Source: Lutjanus erythropterus (lineage: Eukaryota > Chordata > Actinopteri > Lutjaniformes > Lutjanidae). From it: 64,000 bases of DNA. The position numbers and the translations under genes were made by a program. Location of the stretch: NCBI GenBank assembly GCA_020091685.1, contig CM034601.1, positions 11,642,472-11,706,471 of the forward strand, in the 5' to 3' direction. The notes below the pieces were generated by a model that was not told where the DNA came from, searched no databases, and saw only the letters and a list, made by a program, of their open reading frames with translations. Below are positions 24,496-35,196 of this stretch, one piece after another (the stretch's first letter is position 1; every line of letters begins with the position of its first letter).

Positions 24496-24615
24496 CAGGT
24501 GTAACTAACATTAATAATGGCTGAATTCCATTTAGATATCCCAGTTCCAGTGGCCTGATGATGGTGGCTCACCTAATTGGAACGGAGCCATCACTAATGT
24601 TATTGGTTACACCTG
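24496..24615. mobile_element. Short palindromic MITE (CAGGTGTAAC termini)
   Basis: A 120-bp element bounded by CAGGTGTAAC at the left and GTTACACCTG at the right. The inverted arms extend inward: CATTAATAATGGCTGAATTCC against GGAACGGAGCCATCACTAATG, with a further word GAT-ATC/CAGTTCCAGTGG at the turn. It could fold into one hairpin and has no coding capacity. Confidence 0.75.
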
Positions 24616-24719
24616 TGCTTTTCCCGCCTCGGCAGGACAAAATATTTGCAGTGAAAACTGCACAACACCTGCACTGACACAACATACTGCAGCTTGGAGT
24701 GTTTTCTTGAGGTCTGTAA

Positions 24720-25213
24720 TACAGCTGCAACAATAAGTCGCTTATTGATTAGCAGGGGCGTCACGATTCATTTGCATTTCCAGATTCTTTAAAAAGAGCT
24801 ATATGGTGTCAAGTGTGACATAACAGCCAGCTGTGTTGCCTCTCAAGTGTTGTTTTTTTTTCTTTAGACACACCATATGCCACAAGTAAGCCAGAGCGTC
24901 TTTAAGAGTTTAAAAACATACTGGGAGAACTGAATATTGGTTTAGTATTGACATTGTGAACACCTATTGATTAGTTATTTTTTAAGCAAAAACATTCTCT
25001 GGTTCCAGCTTCTTCAGTGGTTGTTGCTTCACTTTATCATTTACTGAGCTAAATTAAATATGTTTTGGTTTTGTACTGATGTTCAAATAAAACAAGCACT
25101 AAGAATACATAGACTTGAGCTGAGAGAAATTTTAAAGGGCATTTTTTTTTCTTGATTGATTCAGAAAATAATTGGCAGATCAATCACTAATGAAATTGTT
25201 ATTTGCAGCCCTT
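24720..25213 (-). mobile_element. AT-rich MITE, GGGCTGCAACTAA family, copy 7, interrupted
   Basis: Both terminal repeats are present: CAGCTGCAACAATAAG at the left and TTATTTGCAGCCCT at the right. Family body words (CTCTGGTTCCAGCTTCTTCA, ATCATTTACTGAG) run in minus-strand order. A 214-bp foreign segment splits it near the left end (see 24752-24965). With that segment and one ATTGATTA removed, the family sequence reads through without a break. Confidence 0.8.
24752..24965. mobile_element. hAT-like non-autonomous insertion with 8-bp target duplication
   Basis: Flanked by ATTGATTA at 24744-24751 and again at 24966-24973, an 8-bp duplication as made by hAT transposases. Ends are weakly inverted: AGGGGCGTCAC at the left, and AGGTGTTCAC reading in from the right. 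No coding capacity. Confidence 0.7.
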
Positions 25214-25382
25214 TGTGTTGCAGTTTGTTGGCACACTTTTTCAAGTGATGGATATTTCTGGGAGGAATAAAACTAGTCTGTCCCTGTATAGATAAGAGCT
25301 ACCATCGGTCTTTGTTCTATATGAAATGAAGACTAGAGGTTCTTCTTTGGGTAGTTTTTCTCAAGTTTGATTCAATCTTGAG

Positions 25383-25672
25383 TAGGGCTGCAACTAACGG
25401 TTATTTTCATTGTCAGTTAATCCGTTGATTATTTTCATGATTAATTGTTTAGCCTATAAAATATCAAAAAACACGTCTTCAGATTGCTTCTTTTGTCCAG
25501 CAGCTGAAAACCAGAAGACTCTTCATTTACTTCCATAAATGACAAAGAAAGGCAGCAGATCCTCATATTGAAGAAGCTAGAAACTGCAAATGTTTGACAT
25601 TTTTGCTTGAAAAATGATTGAAACGATTAAACGATCACCATAATTTTGTTCTGATTGATTAGCTTGCAGTCC
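25383..25672 (+). mobile_element. AT-rich MITE, GGGCTGCAACTAA family, copy 8
   Basis: Well preserved: AGGGCTGCAACTAACGGTTA, ACGTCTTCAGATTGCTTC, CATAAATGACAAAGAAAG, GAAGAAGCTAGAAACTGC, right end GCTTGCAGTCC. This copy is a good reference for the family. Confidence 0.85.
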
Positions 25673-25999
25673 AAAATGAAGGCACCAATAACTTGATTCC
25701 TGCCCTCAAGAAACAAAACTAAAACAACGTGCTCATCACCCTCTGAGCGCTGACATTCATTAGTTATTCTCGGTTCTTCCCAACTCCTACCAGAACCCAC
25801 CAGAACCTTCTGTTCCTGAAGTGAAACCCCGATGAAACTCCATGTGCATCCCTTCAGAACAACTTGTCACAACCACCGGCATATATTTGCACTCGCCCCC
25901 ACCCCACATTTAAAAACCCCATCTAAATGAGAGCAGCATGTAAAGGGGGGGGATAGTCAGGGAATGTACGAGGCATTCAAAAATATTCTTTCATAGCGA

Positions 26000-26265
26000 G
26001 GAGGAGACCGCAGGACGGGGCTTGCGCTGAGCTGGTCTGTGTGGTTGTGGGCCGGGGTTTGTACGCTCTCTATCTGAAGCCACATCAGAGCCCTGAGCCC
26101 TGTGTAATGTGATCTGGATGGGCAAAGGAGGGTTCCCCCTTGGATTCAGAAGAACCGCCACTGAGGTGCAGAGCAGGGACGGGCGGTCAATGATGTCAGG
26201 CAGCGCTCGGTAACAAACAATTATGGCTGCGGCGGGTATGGCGACTTCTTAACAGGGCTGTTTTC
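26000..26265. promoter_or_regulatory. Candidate regulatory block with RUNX motif
   Basis: GC-richer unique block containing TGTGGTT at 26040-26046 (RUNX consensus), ACAAACAATTATGG (FOX/SOX-like) and GGTCAATGATGTCA. RUNX regulation is known for T-cell genes of this family in mammals, but relevance here is inference. Confidence 0.3.
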
Positions 26266-26395
26266 TGCCACCATGATGGCAGTGTGTGCCACTGCGTCGT
26301 TCACTTTTCTGTTTATTCTTCTGTTGCTGATTTTTGATGTCTGTTTTCTTTTTTTCTTTTATTCTTTGTTTTTGGCCTTGTTTTCTATGGGATTT

Positions 26396-26620
26396 AGGGC
26401 TGCAGCTAACAATTATCTTCATTATAGATTAATCTCTCAGTTGTTTTCTCAATTAACTGATTAGTTGTTTGGTCCATAAAATGGAGAAAAATCGTGACCA
26501 CTGTTTCATACTCAGTGGTCACTAGGTGACATACTTAGATGTCCTATTTTCACCATAGTTGACATTTTTTCTGGGATGGTTAACAATCAATGAATAATCA
26601 ATTAAGTGTTGCGGCTCCAA
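26396..26620 (+). mobile_element. AT-rich MITE, GGGCTGCAACTAA family, copy 9 (short)
   Basis: A 225-bp internally deleted copy with both ends: AGGGCTGCAGCTAACAATTA and TTGCGGCTCC. Inside is a perfect 10-bp stem, GTGACCACTG / CAGTGGTCAC (26494-26522). Confidence 0.75.
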
Positions 26621-26956
26621 TGTGATTAGCTTTTTAGTGAGCATTAGATGGATGTTGGTATCTAGGAGGCAACATCAACAAACAAAACCTTTTTCAGAAT
26701 ATTTTTCCACACTGTAAACTCCAGTTGACTAAAAGTTTATTGTAAACAGCTTGAACGCAAAATCTTTAATGTGCTTTGTAAATAATGCTGAGCTGGTTAT
26801 TAAGTTGAATAATTACTTTAAAGTCTTATTTGAGTGTTATAAAAACCATTTGATTTAATTTAACTGAACTTGAGAAAACATGTTCAATAAGCAGTAAGCT
26901 ATTAAGTTTAACCAACAGTCACGCTGACACACATAATAACACAATCTTTTACATTT

Positions 26957-27001
26957 TCTCAGGTTAATCGATAATGACAATGATCATTAAGTGCAGCCCT
27001 A
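26957..27001 (-). mobile_element. AT-rich MITE terminal fragment, copy 10
   Basis: Only the terminus remains: TTAATCGATAATGACAATGA followed by AAGTGCAGCCCTA. Confidence 0.65.
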
Positions 27002-27760
27002 GTTTGCAGTGTTTTCATTATTGTGAAAAGAAACAACCATAACTTATTTTAAAATGTGTTAGAGACACACAACAAGTTTCCATTATATAGGTTTTCTTTA
27101 AACTATAATAAAATACTTCACACAATGCATGCTAGTGTGCTGAACATTGCTTTGACTCATTTTTAATAAACTGTGTGCAACAAAATGATAAGTTGCTTTA
27201 TGTGTTAAGATTTTTGTATTCACTGTAACCATTTTTTAGTTGATTCAGCTTTTAAAGTATATGCTAAGTGCACAGAGTATGTGTTGCAAATTCGGCTACT
27301 GTATATCGGCTTCATACATTTTAGTAAAAATTATCTCAAAAATCTAAACTTCTTGACTTAACATAAAAAAGGCTGTCAGTCTTATAAGGGATAAGTGTTG
27401 GTGTTGAGTAAACATACAGTTTTCATGTTATTTTAACTCTCCTGTGGACTTTACACTAAAATAATTGGGGTTCACAGTGCACCAAGCTAAAAATGATTTT
27501 GAAATGCAGCTGTTTTAAGCTGATAACAGATGTCTTAGCAAACAGCGCAAGGATGAATAAAGTCGTTTTAACTTTGATTATAGTTTTTATTCACGTCGTC
27601 ATATCATCTCAAACTCTTGTTGTAATAATGTGATTTGAATTGAACAAGAAATTGATTACATGTCATGCAAATAATGTCAAATTCAATGTCAGATCTCCCA
27701 GCGTGGATTCAAAACTCCCAGTGATGCTCTGAATAAGCTCTCTAGATTTGGCTCTTATCC
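27002..27760. other. Unremarkable AT-rich intronic sequence
   Basis: No repeat or exon recognised. Confidence 0.4.
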
Positions 27761-27762
27761 TT

Positions 27763-27966
27763 TTTTGTTGCTGTCTTGCCTTGTCCATCTTTTCTCCATC
27801 CCCGTTTCATTTCTGCCTTTTCTGCTTTTTCTCCTCCATACAGTCGCTCCCCCTGTGTCTCTTTCTTCTTCTCTTTTTTTTCCATCCTCCCCTCCGTCTC
27901 CCTCTGCACTCTCCTCTGTCCCATTTCATCTCCCTCTTTCTTTCCTCTCGCGTTCCCTCTGCTTAC
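27763..27966 (+). repeat. Polypyrimidine tract of about 200 bp
   Basis: More than four of five bases are C or T on the + strand, with many TCTTTC, CCCTC and TCCTCC words. Such tracts can form triplex DNA. Three overlapping open frames here (27748-28127) are by-products, encoding Ser/Leu/Phe-rich peptides. Confidence 0.75.
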
Positions 27967-28607
27967 TCAAAGTCTCGAACAAACAAACAAGCAGCGGGTG
28001 GCTCGCGTCTCCTATCTATAATTCAAGCCAGTCAAACTACAGCGAGGATGTTTGCCAAACACATGAAGTGCATCTCTCTGTATCGCTGAGAAAAGAAATA
28101 TGTTTTACCATCATGGCTTGGACCTGATACACAGAGAGTGTCCCAGCCTTCAACTCAAAGATTCAAATTATGTTTATGGCGTTTCTGCTTTGTTTTGATA
28201 GAAAACACATCAGGGACTGGCAGGGATGAAGGAATAGGGAGGATATTATGTGATCAAATTTGAGAGCACAAGTTAATCCACTTATCTTTGAGGGTTAAAT
28301 GCACTTAAACCCTAAATTTTAACAGGTTTTATCATAAAAAAAATGAGATTTGCTTCTTTGCAAATTGTATTAAATCACAATAAAATGTCCCAGAATTAAA
28401 CACAGTCTGTCAGCACTTATGAAAACACAAAGAGGTTTGAATCAAATGTGTAAGTGTACACTGTCTACAAGAAGAGGAGAGTCTTTTCTCTAACCTCGGG
28501 GCTTCTGTGTCTTGCTCAAGGACACTGGCGCAGCTGTGTAACAGTAACTGACTGCAGGCGTTATCCCTCATACAGAAAAGCATGATATCCCCCCTGAGAC
28601 AAAGCCA

Positions 28608-28629
28608 AACCACTTGTGGTAACAACCAC
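28608..28629. promoter_or_regulatory. Cluster of three RUNX-type core sites
   Basis: AACCAC, TGTGGT and AACCAC occur within 22 bases (AACCACTTGTGGTAACAACC then AC). RUNX proteins bind TGTGGT/ACCACA. Placement in a probable tcf7 intron makes this a candidate element; function is inferred. Confidence 0.35.
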
Positions 28630-28639
28630 TTATAACCAT

Positions 28640-29104
28640 AAATGAGAGTCGAGAGGAAAACTGAAGCTGTTTTTCCAGGTGTTTGGACGAAACTCCAGAG
28701 TGTAGTGTTCAAGTCCATCTGATGTTGTTCTGGCTGAAACCGTTCACCTCTGCGGAAAGGAGTTTTGTAACATTCAATTTATTTTTTTTTTAGTCTTTCA
28801 AACACACAACTAAACTACACACACACACAGAAGCAATAAAAGTACAAGTCCTTTAAAATTCTTCTACTTTATCTGTGAAATCAATTTGTTTTGTATTTGC
28901 AGCGTGACGTTCAGGCTCATTATAGACACAGTTTTGTGATCACAGCAGTGCCTGTTTGGTCACAAATGATCCTTGTACTGTGTGCAATTAACACATTTAA
29001 CCTTGTCGAGTCAGTAAGGGTTAAATTGGGTTTGATTATTTATGGTTTGAGGTTCACTTTAAAATGCCCTGAGGATGCAAATAAACATTAATCAATCAAC
29101 ATCA
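28640..29104. other. Unremarkable intronic sequence
   Basis: No feature recognised. Confidence 0.35.
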
Positions 29105-29348
29105 AACATTTGCAGACTGCATTCTTGATTAATTGATCAATTGTTTGGTCTATAAAGCTTCAGGAGACGGTGATAAATGCATGTGAAAAAGTTTGCAGAA
29201 CTCAAGTTGATATTATCAAAACGTAACCTCGTGTAAGATGAGGCACAGCTGTCAGGTCTCCCGTTTTATAAACTGGAATAGACAAATTTTTATTGTTTTT
29301 ACTTGAAAAAGGACTTAAATGATTAATTAATCTGATTAATCTTGAGTG
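29105..29348 (+). mobile_element. Degenerate AT-rich MITE copy 11
   Basis: Retains GATTAATTGATCAATTGTTT followed by GGTCTATAAAG at the left and GATTAATTAATCTGATTAAT at the right. The middle is eroded. Confidence 0.55.
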
Positions 29349-29425
29349 AACTTACCCTTGCCCTTGCCCACCTAAAAAAAATCAATATTAATAGGCAGTA
29401 TTTAGAATATTTTAACCAATTTAGC

Positions 29426-29602
29426 TTGCTGTCAGACAGCCTTTTCTAACAGGAAACCACCGCTATATAGGCCAAATATTGCCCTCTCCGAACTAACCAA
29501 ACTCCACGGGCAAAATTAGTCATTTAACCTTCCAGAACACAGGCGCTGCTGGTCCACCGCTGCCTTAACGACCCCACTTAAAATAATCCGAACTATCCCT
29601 TT
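29426..29602 (-). mobile_element. GTTCGGATTTTTTGAAGTGGG family, partial copy
   Basis: Matches the inverted arm at 9831-9945: TGTCAGACAGCCTTTTCTAA, CAGGAAACCACCGCTATATA and GAACACAGGCGCTGCTGGTC. It ends CCCACTTAAAATAATCCGAA then CTATCCCTTTA, the family terminus. Confidence 0.75.
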
Positions 29603-29727
29603 ACTGACTAAAACCTGCACCCATTTTGCTCTTTGCATTGTTTGTGTTCTGTCCGCACGAATGTGGGGCAACAGATCTTAGATCAAGAGCTGGGACTTTT
29701 TGCGGCCTGCGGTTGAAGAAGGATGGA

Positions 29728-29750
29728 GGGGAGGGGAGGAGGGGGGGGGG
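29728..29750 (+). other. G-quadruplex-capable tract
   Basis: GGGGAGGGGAGGA followed by ten G, inside a GC-rich block (29690-29960). Several open frames cross the block, but none is supported. Confidence 0.65.
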
Positions 29751-29999
29751 CATGGTTGCCATGGTTATGGCATGCCTGCTCTGTTTCCTCACTGCTGCAC
29801 GGCGTGCAGAGAGGGGACCGGCCCAGCAGGTGGGCCAAGAGAGGTAGAGAGGAAGAAAGGTACAGTAGAGTCAGAGACAGAGTGGAGAGCAGGGGCTGCT
29901 GGGAGGTGGGGCGCACTGCACATCCAGAGGAATCGCTCCAGCCGCTGGGGTAAAAGGAATTAATCAGACAGAATAAATCAGGACATGAAAGGAGCATCC

Positions 30000-30110
30000 A
30001 CCCCTCCCTCTACACTTCTATCCATCCATCTATCCATCACTCTATTCTTCCCTCTGTCTACTCCTTTTTCTCCACATCCATCCCTCCATCTCTTCATCTC
30101 CTCTGATCGT
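30000..30110 (+). repeat. Pyrimidine-rich (CATC/ATCC) stretch
   Basis: Repeated TCCATC words in a C/T-rich strand. Confidence 0.6.
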
Positions 30111-30147
30111 CTTCTTGTTTCTGGTTATGGCTCTTCAGTGCGCACCT

Positions 30148-30280
30148 GAATTAATTGGTGGATTAGTCCTTCAAATGAAAATGAATTCTTTTTTTTTTAA
30201 GGCATAAATGACAAGATTTCACTGGTTCCAGCTTCTGTTCTGGTTTCAAATGTGAGTGTTTTGCTGGTTTTCTTAAACTC
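30148..30280 (-). mobile_element. Degenerate AT-rich MITE fragment, copy 12
   Basis: GGCATAAATGACAAG, GGTTCCAGCTTCTGTTC and terminal-like GAATTAATTGGTGGATTAGT. Orientation is uncertain because the fragment is rearranged. Confidence 0.4.
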
Positions 30281-31149
30281 CTCTGATGATAAAGTCATCA
30301 TAAGGGTTTGGACCGTTTGTGAAACCAAACCAGAAATATGTAGACATCCTTCTTCCACCTCTTTTGTCTCTCCTGCATCCTTCCTATAGTGAACTTTAAT
30401 TCGAGTGTGCTTTATTTGCAGGGAGAGTATTTTTCACGTAGCGCTGATTCAGTGTTTAGCCTTGACAGTTGGACACGACGAACATTTGATTCAGTATTAG
30501 TAAATGAATTTGACATATTAAAAGACTCAACGGATCGTCGAGGCTGTTGAACCTTGAATCTCTAAAACCTCTCAGCAAAATATAATTTTTTATCAACTTT
30601 TTCACTATAAAAATTATTGTTTAGAGTTACACTTTTCTTTGCTGCAATAGAAGAATCCTCTGAAGGACAGTTTCAGAGTCACAGTTTTGTGAGGAATGAA
30701 TGAAAAATAGATGAATAAGTAAAAGCACGGGTCAAGAACTGTCAGTGCAATTTAGAAGCTGAATAAAAACCAGAAAACACTGCAGTTATTGTCATGAATG
30801 TTGGTCTTCAGCCAGTTTGAAGTTTTGTAACGGTCAAAGGTCACCACTGTGGATCACTTTGAAAGTTCAATGGTCATCAGTGATAATAAATAACCGTTTT
30901 TCTGAAGTGTTTGTTGCTAACAACCGTAATCTTTGGTGAAGGATGGTTTTTAAAACGGTCCAGAGTCGGAGCGCTTGATCTCTCAGAGAGACGATGAAAG
31001 GAATGAGCTGATTGGACAGCGGCCTCGGGGCTCTGGTTTGTTCCTGATGTCATCTGATGACTCGCCTCTTCCAGTCTGTGTGTCTGCTGGTTTGTGTCTT
31101 CTGGCTGGGTTTGGGTTTGATGTCCATGCTGTTCCCTCATTCTTTCCTC
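30281..31149. other. Unremarkable intronic sequence
   Basis: No repeat or exon recognised. Confidence 0.4.
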
Positions 31150-31415
31150 CTAGATTGCCTGTTTTGATAATCAATTGACATTTTTGCTTGAAAAGTGACT
31201 AACGTTATTAAACATTCTCTGATTTAATCTTCTCAAACATCCATTCCTCTGTTTTACATCATATCTTTGGTTTTTGGGTTTTGTGATATTTGCCAGACGA
31301 AAAGTAAGACATCTGTGATGTCATGTTGGGCTCTAGGAAAAGATTTTTTTTCATTTCATAGATTAAACAAAAAAAGGAAGATTAATCAATAACAAAACAA
31401 ACTGATGCAGTCCTA
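31150..31415 (-). mobile_element. AT-rich MITE, variant copy 13
   Basis: TTTTGATAATCAATTGACAT, TTGCTTGAAAAGTGACTAAC, TGTTGGGCTCTAGGAAAAG and terminal GATTAATCAATAACAAAACA then GATGCAGTCCT. Belongs to the minus-strand order of the family. Confidence 0.65.
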
Positions 31416-32165
31416 ATGCTAAATCAGAAGGTACCAGGTTGAAGTTTACCGTCAGTTATAAAGGAGGAAAATGTCACTGATCTGCGTGAGGCTGAAAATA
31501 AATGCATTATAGATAATAATGTTTGACATGTATGAAGTTGTGTCCTACAAGGACGCTACAAAGACTAATCAATAAATCACTTGTAGGACTGACCTGAATG
31601 CTTCACAGCGTCTAACATTGCCCTTTTTTTTTAAATAAATAGAGGAAGGAGATTATGTGACGCCCACACCGAAAAAGAGGCAAAAGAACAAGAAATAGAC
31701 GTCATTTATAGTTTTTATTGCAAAAACCTGCACACATAAAAACCAGGCATGTACACGTGATGCGAGAACACAGAAACACACCCTCGTGAGGGAGCATTTC
31801 TGCTCTGTGTGCACAAATGCGCGAGCTCCATCCTCTGTACGCTGCATGGCTGACATCTCACCTCCCGTCCTTGTTTCTCAGTAGATTCATAATGACAATA
31901 GTTGCAAAGTAAAGATTGAGATAAAATCAATCTGCAACTAATCTGATAATCGGTTAATCCACTTCTTTTTCATGCAAGCATGTCAGAATAGCTTCTCAGA
32001 TGTTAGGCCCAGTGCTTTTCTGTGTGTTATCTGATAGTAAACAAAATACATTTGGGCTTTGGAATACTTATAGATCACCCTGTGCTGGAGGAAATTTTTA
32101 TGCCCACTTAAGATAATCAGCAGGTTAATCAATAAGGTTAAGTATTTATTCCTTCAAACTTGTTC
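31416..32165. other. Unremarkable intronic sequence
   Basis: No supported feature; minor ATTAATC-type words near 31930 and 32120 may be further MITE scraps. Confidence 0.35.
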
Positions 32166-32169
32166 AGCA

Positions 32170-32460
32170 ATAAAGGAGCAGCCTCAGGCGTGTCATTGAC
32201 AAAAGTGAAGCAGGATAATTTGATGACGATGGTTTTCATTCGCTGCTAATAGGGTAAGTGTTGAAGCACAGTGGCTTCATTGTGGTTTCTCCACACAACT
32301 TTATGACACAGCATGAGAGGTCAACACGCTGATTAACGTTCAAACAACAGCGGCTTACGCACAACGCCTTTCAAGTAGCCTTGAAAACGGTGTGGAAATT
32401 TAGTGACCTATGACCTGTTTCACGACACTAAAGGATTATTTTCAGTGGCTGTACCACTTA
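32170..32460. promoter_or_regulatory. Candidate regulatory block with RUNX motif
   Basis: Unique balanced block with TGTGGTTTCTCCACA at 32281-32295 (a RUNX-type site with partial dyad) and paired AACGCCTTTCAAGTAGCCTT-like words. Weak call. Confidence 0.27.
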
Positions 32461-33350
32461 ATTTCTGTTTTTTTGCATTTCTTGAGAAGAGTTGCAACAT
32501 GGAACCAATTGGAAATTATAGTTAACAATTAGATAAAGTTTATGTCAATGCTTTAGTTGGTTTGTTTTTGGTTGTTGGTTTTTTTCCTTTGAAAAAAAAA
32601 AGACATAAAATTAAGTGCGCATTTGTGCAAACATCGTTTCGCTTTTCAAAAAGTCGACTGCCTTTAATATTTATTATAGAGTGTAAGTGTGTGTGCAACT
32701 TTTTTAAAAAAGGCGTATCCATAAAAATATTCCTGTTTGGGTTGAGGGATGTGAAGGCCATACAGAAAACTCTGCCCCCCCAGGTATTTCTTTTGCGTGG
32801 CCTTCAATGCTCCCACAACACACAGACGCCCAGGGACGAGATTATTTTGATACAAACATCAAAGCAGCAGATCAGACAGAAAGCACCGTGCACGTGAAGG
32901 GAACCGGTGGCCCAGAGGGCACAAAGCATGTAAGCTGATTGAGTTGTCTGCTTCCCCAAAACTTGACTCAACAACAGTTGGCATACATGTAGAGTCAGCC
33001 AAGTACGACCGCCGTGTCAACGCCCTGATCGTCACAAACACGCTCAACACATGAGAGTCACATGCAGAAATACACATACGCATTGTTGATGAACATGTAA
33101 GAACAAAACTGTGTCTATATAAGAGATTTGATCACATGTACTGTTTAAGAATGCATGCATTGGCTAATGTGGGTTATTACACATTTTAAAGGTGTCCAGA
33201 TGGCAAATTATGCATTTAGTTTTTTTATTTGAACCTTTTTGTGCTTGTAAAGATGCATGGAAACATTACATTTATAGATAGATATATAAAGATGGACATT
33301 GGACCATTATGACGACATTGCATTACATTAAAGTTTGGAATGTAACAAGA
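32461..33350. other. Unremarkable intronic sequence
   Basis: Open frames on both strands around 32540-32897 are A/T-rich chance frames. Confidence 0.4.
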
Positions 33351-33351
33351 T

Positions 33352-33425
33352 AGATAAATAGATATTGTCACAGTACGTATTGAGATATTTTTTATTGCAA
33401 TATTCGATATATTGTCACATCCCTA
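33352..33425 (-). mobile_element. Fragment of a second MITE family (GGGATGTGACAATATATCG terminus)
   Basis: On the minus strand it begins AGGGATGTGACAATATATCG, then AATATTGCAATAAAAAATAT and a GTACTGTGACAATATCTA end, a pattern typical of fish MITEs. Only one copy is in the window. Confidence 0.55.
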
Positions 33426-33744
33426 GTTGATGTTAAATAACAAATCAATTGTTAAGCCTTTGAATGTTCCAAAAAATGTCTAACAAGTTCTGAAAACCCA
33501 CAGGGTTTTTGTCTTCACGTCTAGTTTATTCTGACCAACAATCCAAAATCCACCAATATTCAATATAAAATTATATAAAACACGGAAAAGCTGCAAATAC
33601 TCACATTTTAGAAGCTGGAACCAGGAAATATATATAACTTTTCCATGATAAAATGAATTAATACGATTAATCAGTTATAAAAAATACTTTAATTCATTTT
33701 CTGTAGGTCTATTAATTGATTAATCTAATAACTGTCTCAGCTCA
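33426..33744 (+). mobile_element. AT-rich MITE, degraded copy 14
   Basis: Retains CTGACCAACAATCCAAAATC, AAGCTGCAAATACTCACATT and TTTAGAAGCTGGAACCAGG, and the right inverted end GATTAATCTAATAACTG. Confidence 0.65.
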
Positions 33745-33991
33745 AGAGCTTCAACTAAGAATTATTTTCATTATAGATTAATCTGATGATTATTTTCCTA
33801 ATTAATTGATTAACATTTAGGATGTTCGCAATTTCTCAGAGCCCAAAATGATGTCTGCAGATTGCCTCTTTTGTCCAACCAACAGTGTTCATTTACTGTC
33901 ATAAATGACAAAGAAAAGCAGGAAATCCTGACATTTAAGAAGCTGGAACCAGCAAATGTTTGACATTTTTGTTTGAAAAATGACTGAGACC
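33745..33991 (+). mobile_element. AT-rich MITE, copy 15, abutting copy 14
   Basis: AGAGCTTCAACTAAGAATTA, GAGCCCAAAATGATGTCTGC, CTTTTGTCCAACCAACAG, CATAAATGACAAAGAAAAGC and AAGAAGCTGGAACCAGC. Truncated at the right. Confidence 0.75.
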
Positions 33992-34790
33992 TGTACTGCT
34001 GTGGGACAGTTGTATTATCGCACAGTAGAAATGCATGCTAACATCTTTTGGGCGTTCATAATGTCACTTTTTTAATGTGGATTTGGCACACAGCCCCTGA
34101 CCCTCTGTTGTAAATGTCTCTTAGAGTTTGCAGGGTACAAACTTTGTTCACCTGCCCACTTCTTTTATTGTGGTATCTGGCCACCATATTTGTGCAATAA
34201 TAAATAGATACTGGCACACAGGAAACACGTCACTGCAGGGGTTTTTTTAATGTGCAGCGGCATTTCCCATTTTGGCACATGGTCTGGTATTTAGGCTGAG
34301 CTGGTGAGTGAAAGCTGTCCTCGGCAGCCGCACAGGAAAGGTTTCACAATGAGTTGAGCGACAGACGTGCTCAGTCATCTCAACAGGGGACGAGACCACA
34401 TAAACCTGCGGACGTGGATTGCAATCGCACAGGGGATCTTTAAGAAGAAGAAAAAAAACCAAATCTCCGAGGCCCCGTGTTTCCGTCCCTCGTACAATAC
34501 AGTAGCTGAAGGAGGGGATTCACCAAAAGGTCACTCATGATTGGGTGAAACTTTCATCCCAAACCGCAGCCAGCAGATAAATCAGGTCAGATAAACACAG
34601 TTGTGGAAGTTTGACATTTCACACTGGGAACAATCCCGGATGGCTTGTCTGAGAATAAATGCAAACACAGACGCCTTTTTGACAATGCCGTTATCAAACC
34701 ACTACATATTTTTTTGCTTCTGCTCCCACAAGACAGACAAATATGGCTGTGGCCTGAAGTAGTCGCAGTATCTATTGTTTGAGCAAACCA
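33992..34790. other. Unremarkable intronic sequence
   Basis: No repeat or exon recognised. Confidence 0.4.
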
Positions 34791-34799
34791 ACCCCTGGA

Positions 34800-35130
34800 G
34801 GAAGTGTGTCTCAAAGAGGATTTATGTCCTCTGTGGTTGCCTCATTTCCTCCCGTCTCCCTGTGTCAATATTTTTGTTGCGGATGATTGCCCAAATGTCA
34901 CAAACAAGCTGTTAATTGTGGAACTTTCTGATAGAAATAAACAAGTACACCATTAATTAGCTCGCTCCAGGACCGATCATTAGAGGTCATTTTTTGCAGA
35001 GTGAAACCGTCACCGCAGTCTGGAAAGAGAAAGTTGCCTGCTTGTCTGTCTCCGTCCACTCATTAAGAGAGTGATAACTCATCTCCAAACGCCATCGCTC
35101 TGGCTGGATGTGATTTTGCACGCAGTCACA
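34800..35130. promoter_or_regulatory. Candidate regulatory block
   Basis: Unique stretch with TGTGGTT at 34832-34838, CAAACAAGCTGTTAATTG, CACCATTAATTAGCTCG and CACTCATTAAGAGAG. The mix of homeodomain and RUNX words with absence of repeats suggests a regulatory element; unproven. Confidence 0.3.
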
Positions 35131-35164
35131 TCCATGTTTGCCCCCTGCCTGGAGCCGACTGCAG

Positions 35165-35196
35165 CAGAGCAGAGCAGAGCAGAGCAGAGCAGAGCA
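35165..35196 (+). repeat. (AGAGC)n pentanucleotide microsatellite
   Basis: Six AGAGC units. It gives Glu/Gln/Ser/Ala repeats in chance frames on both strands. Confidence 0.95.

Noticed and set aside
26262-26290. Start codon in good Kozak context (GCCACCATGATGG)
   Set aside because: The frame that follows is T-rich, runs straight into a MITE at 26396 and has no domain.
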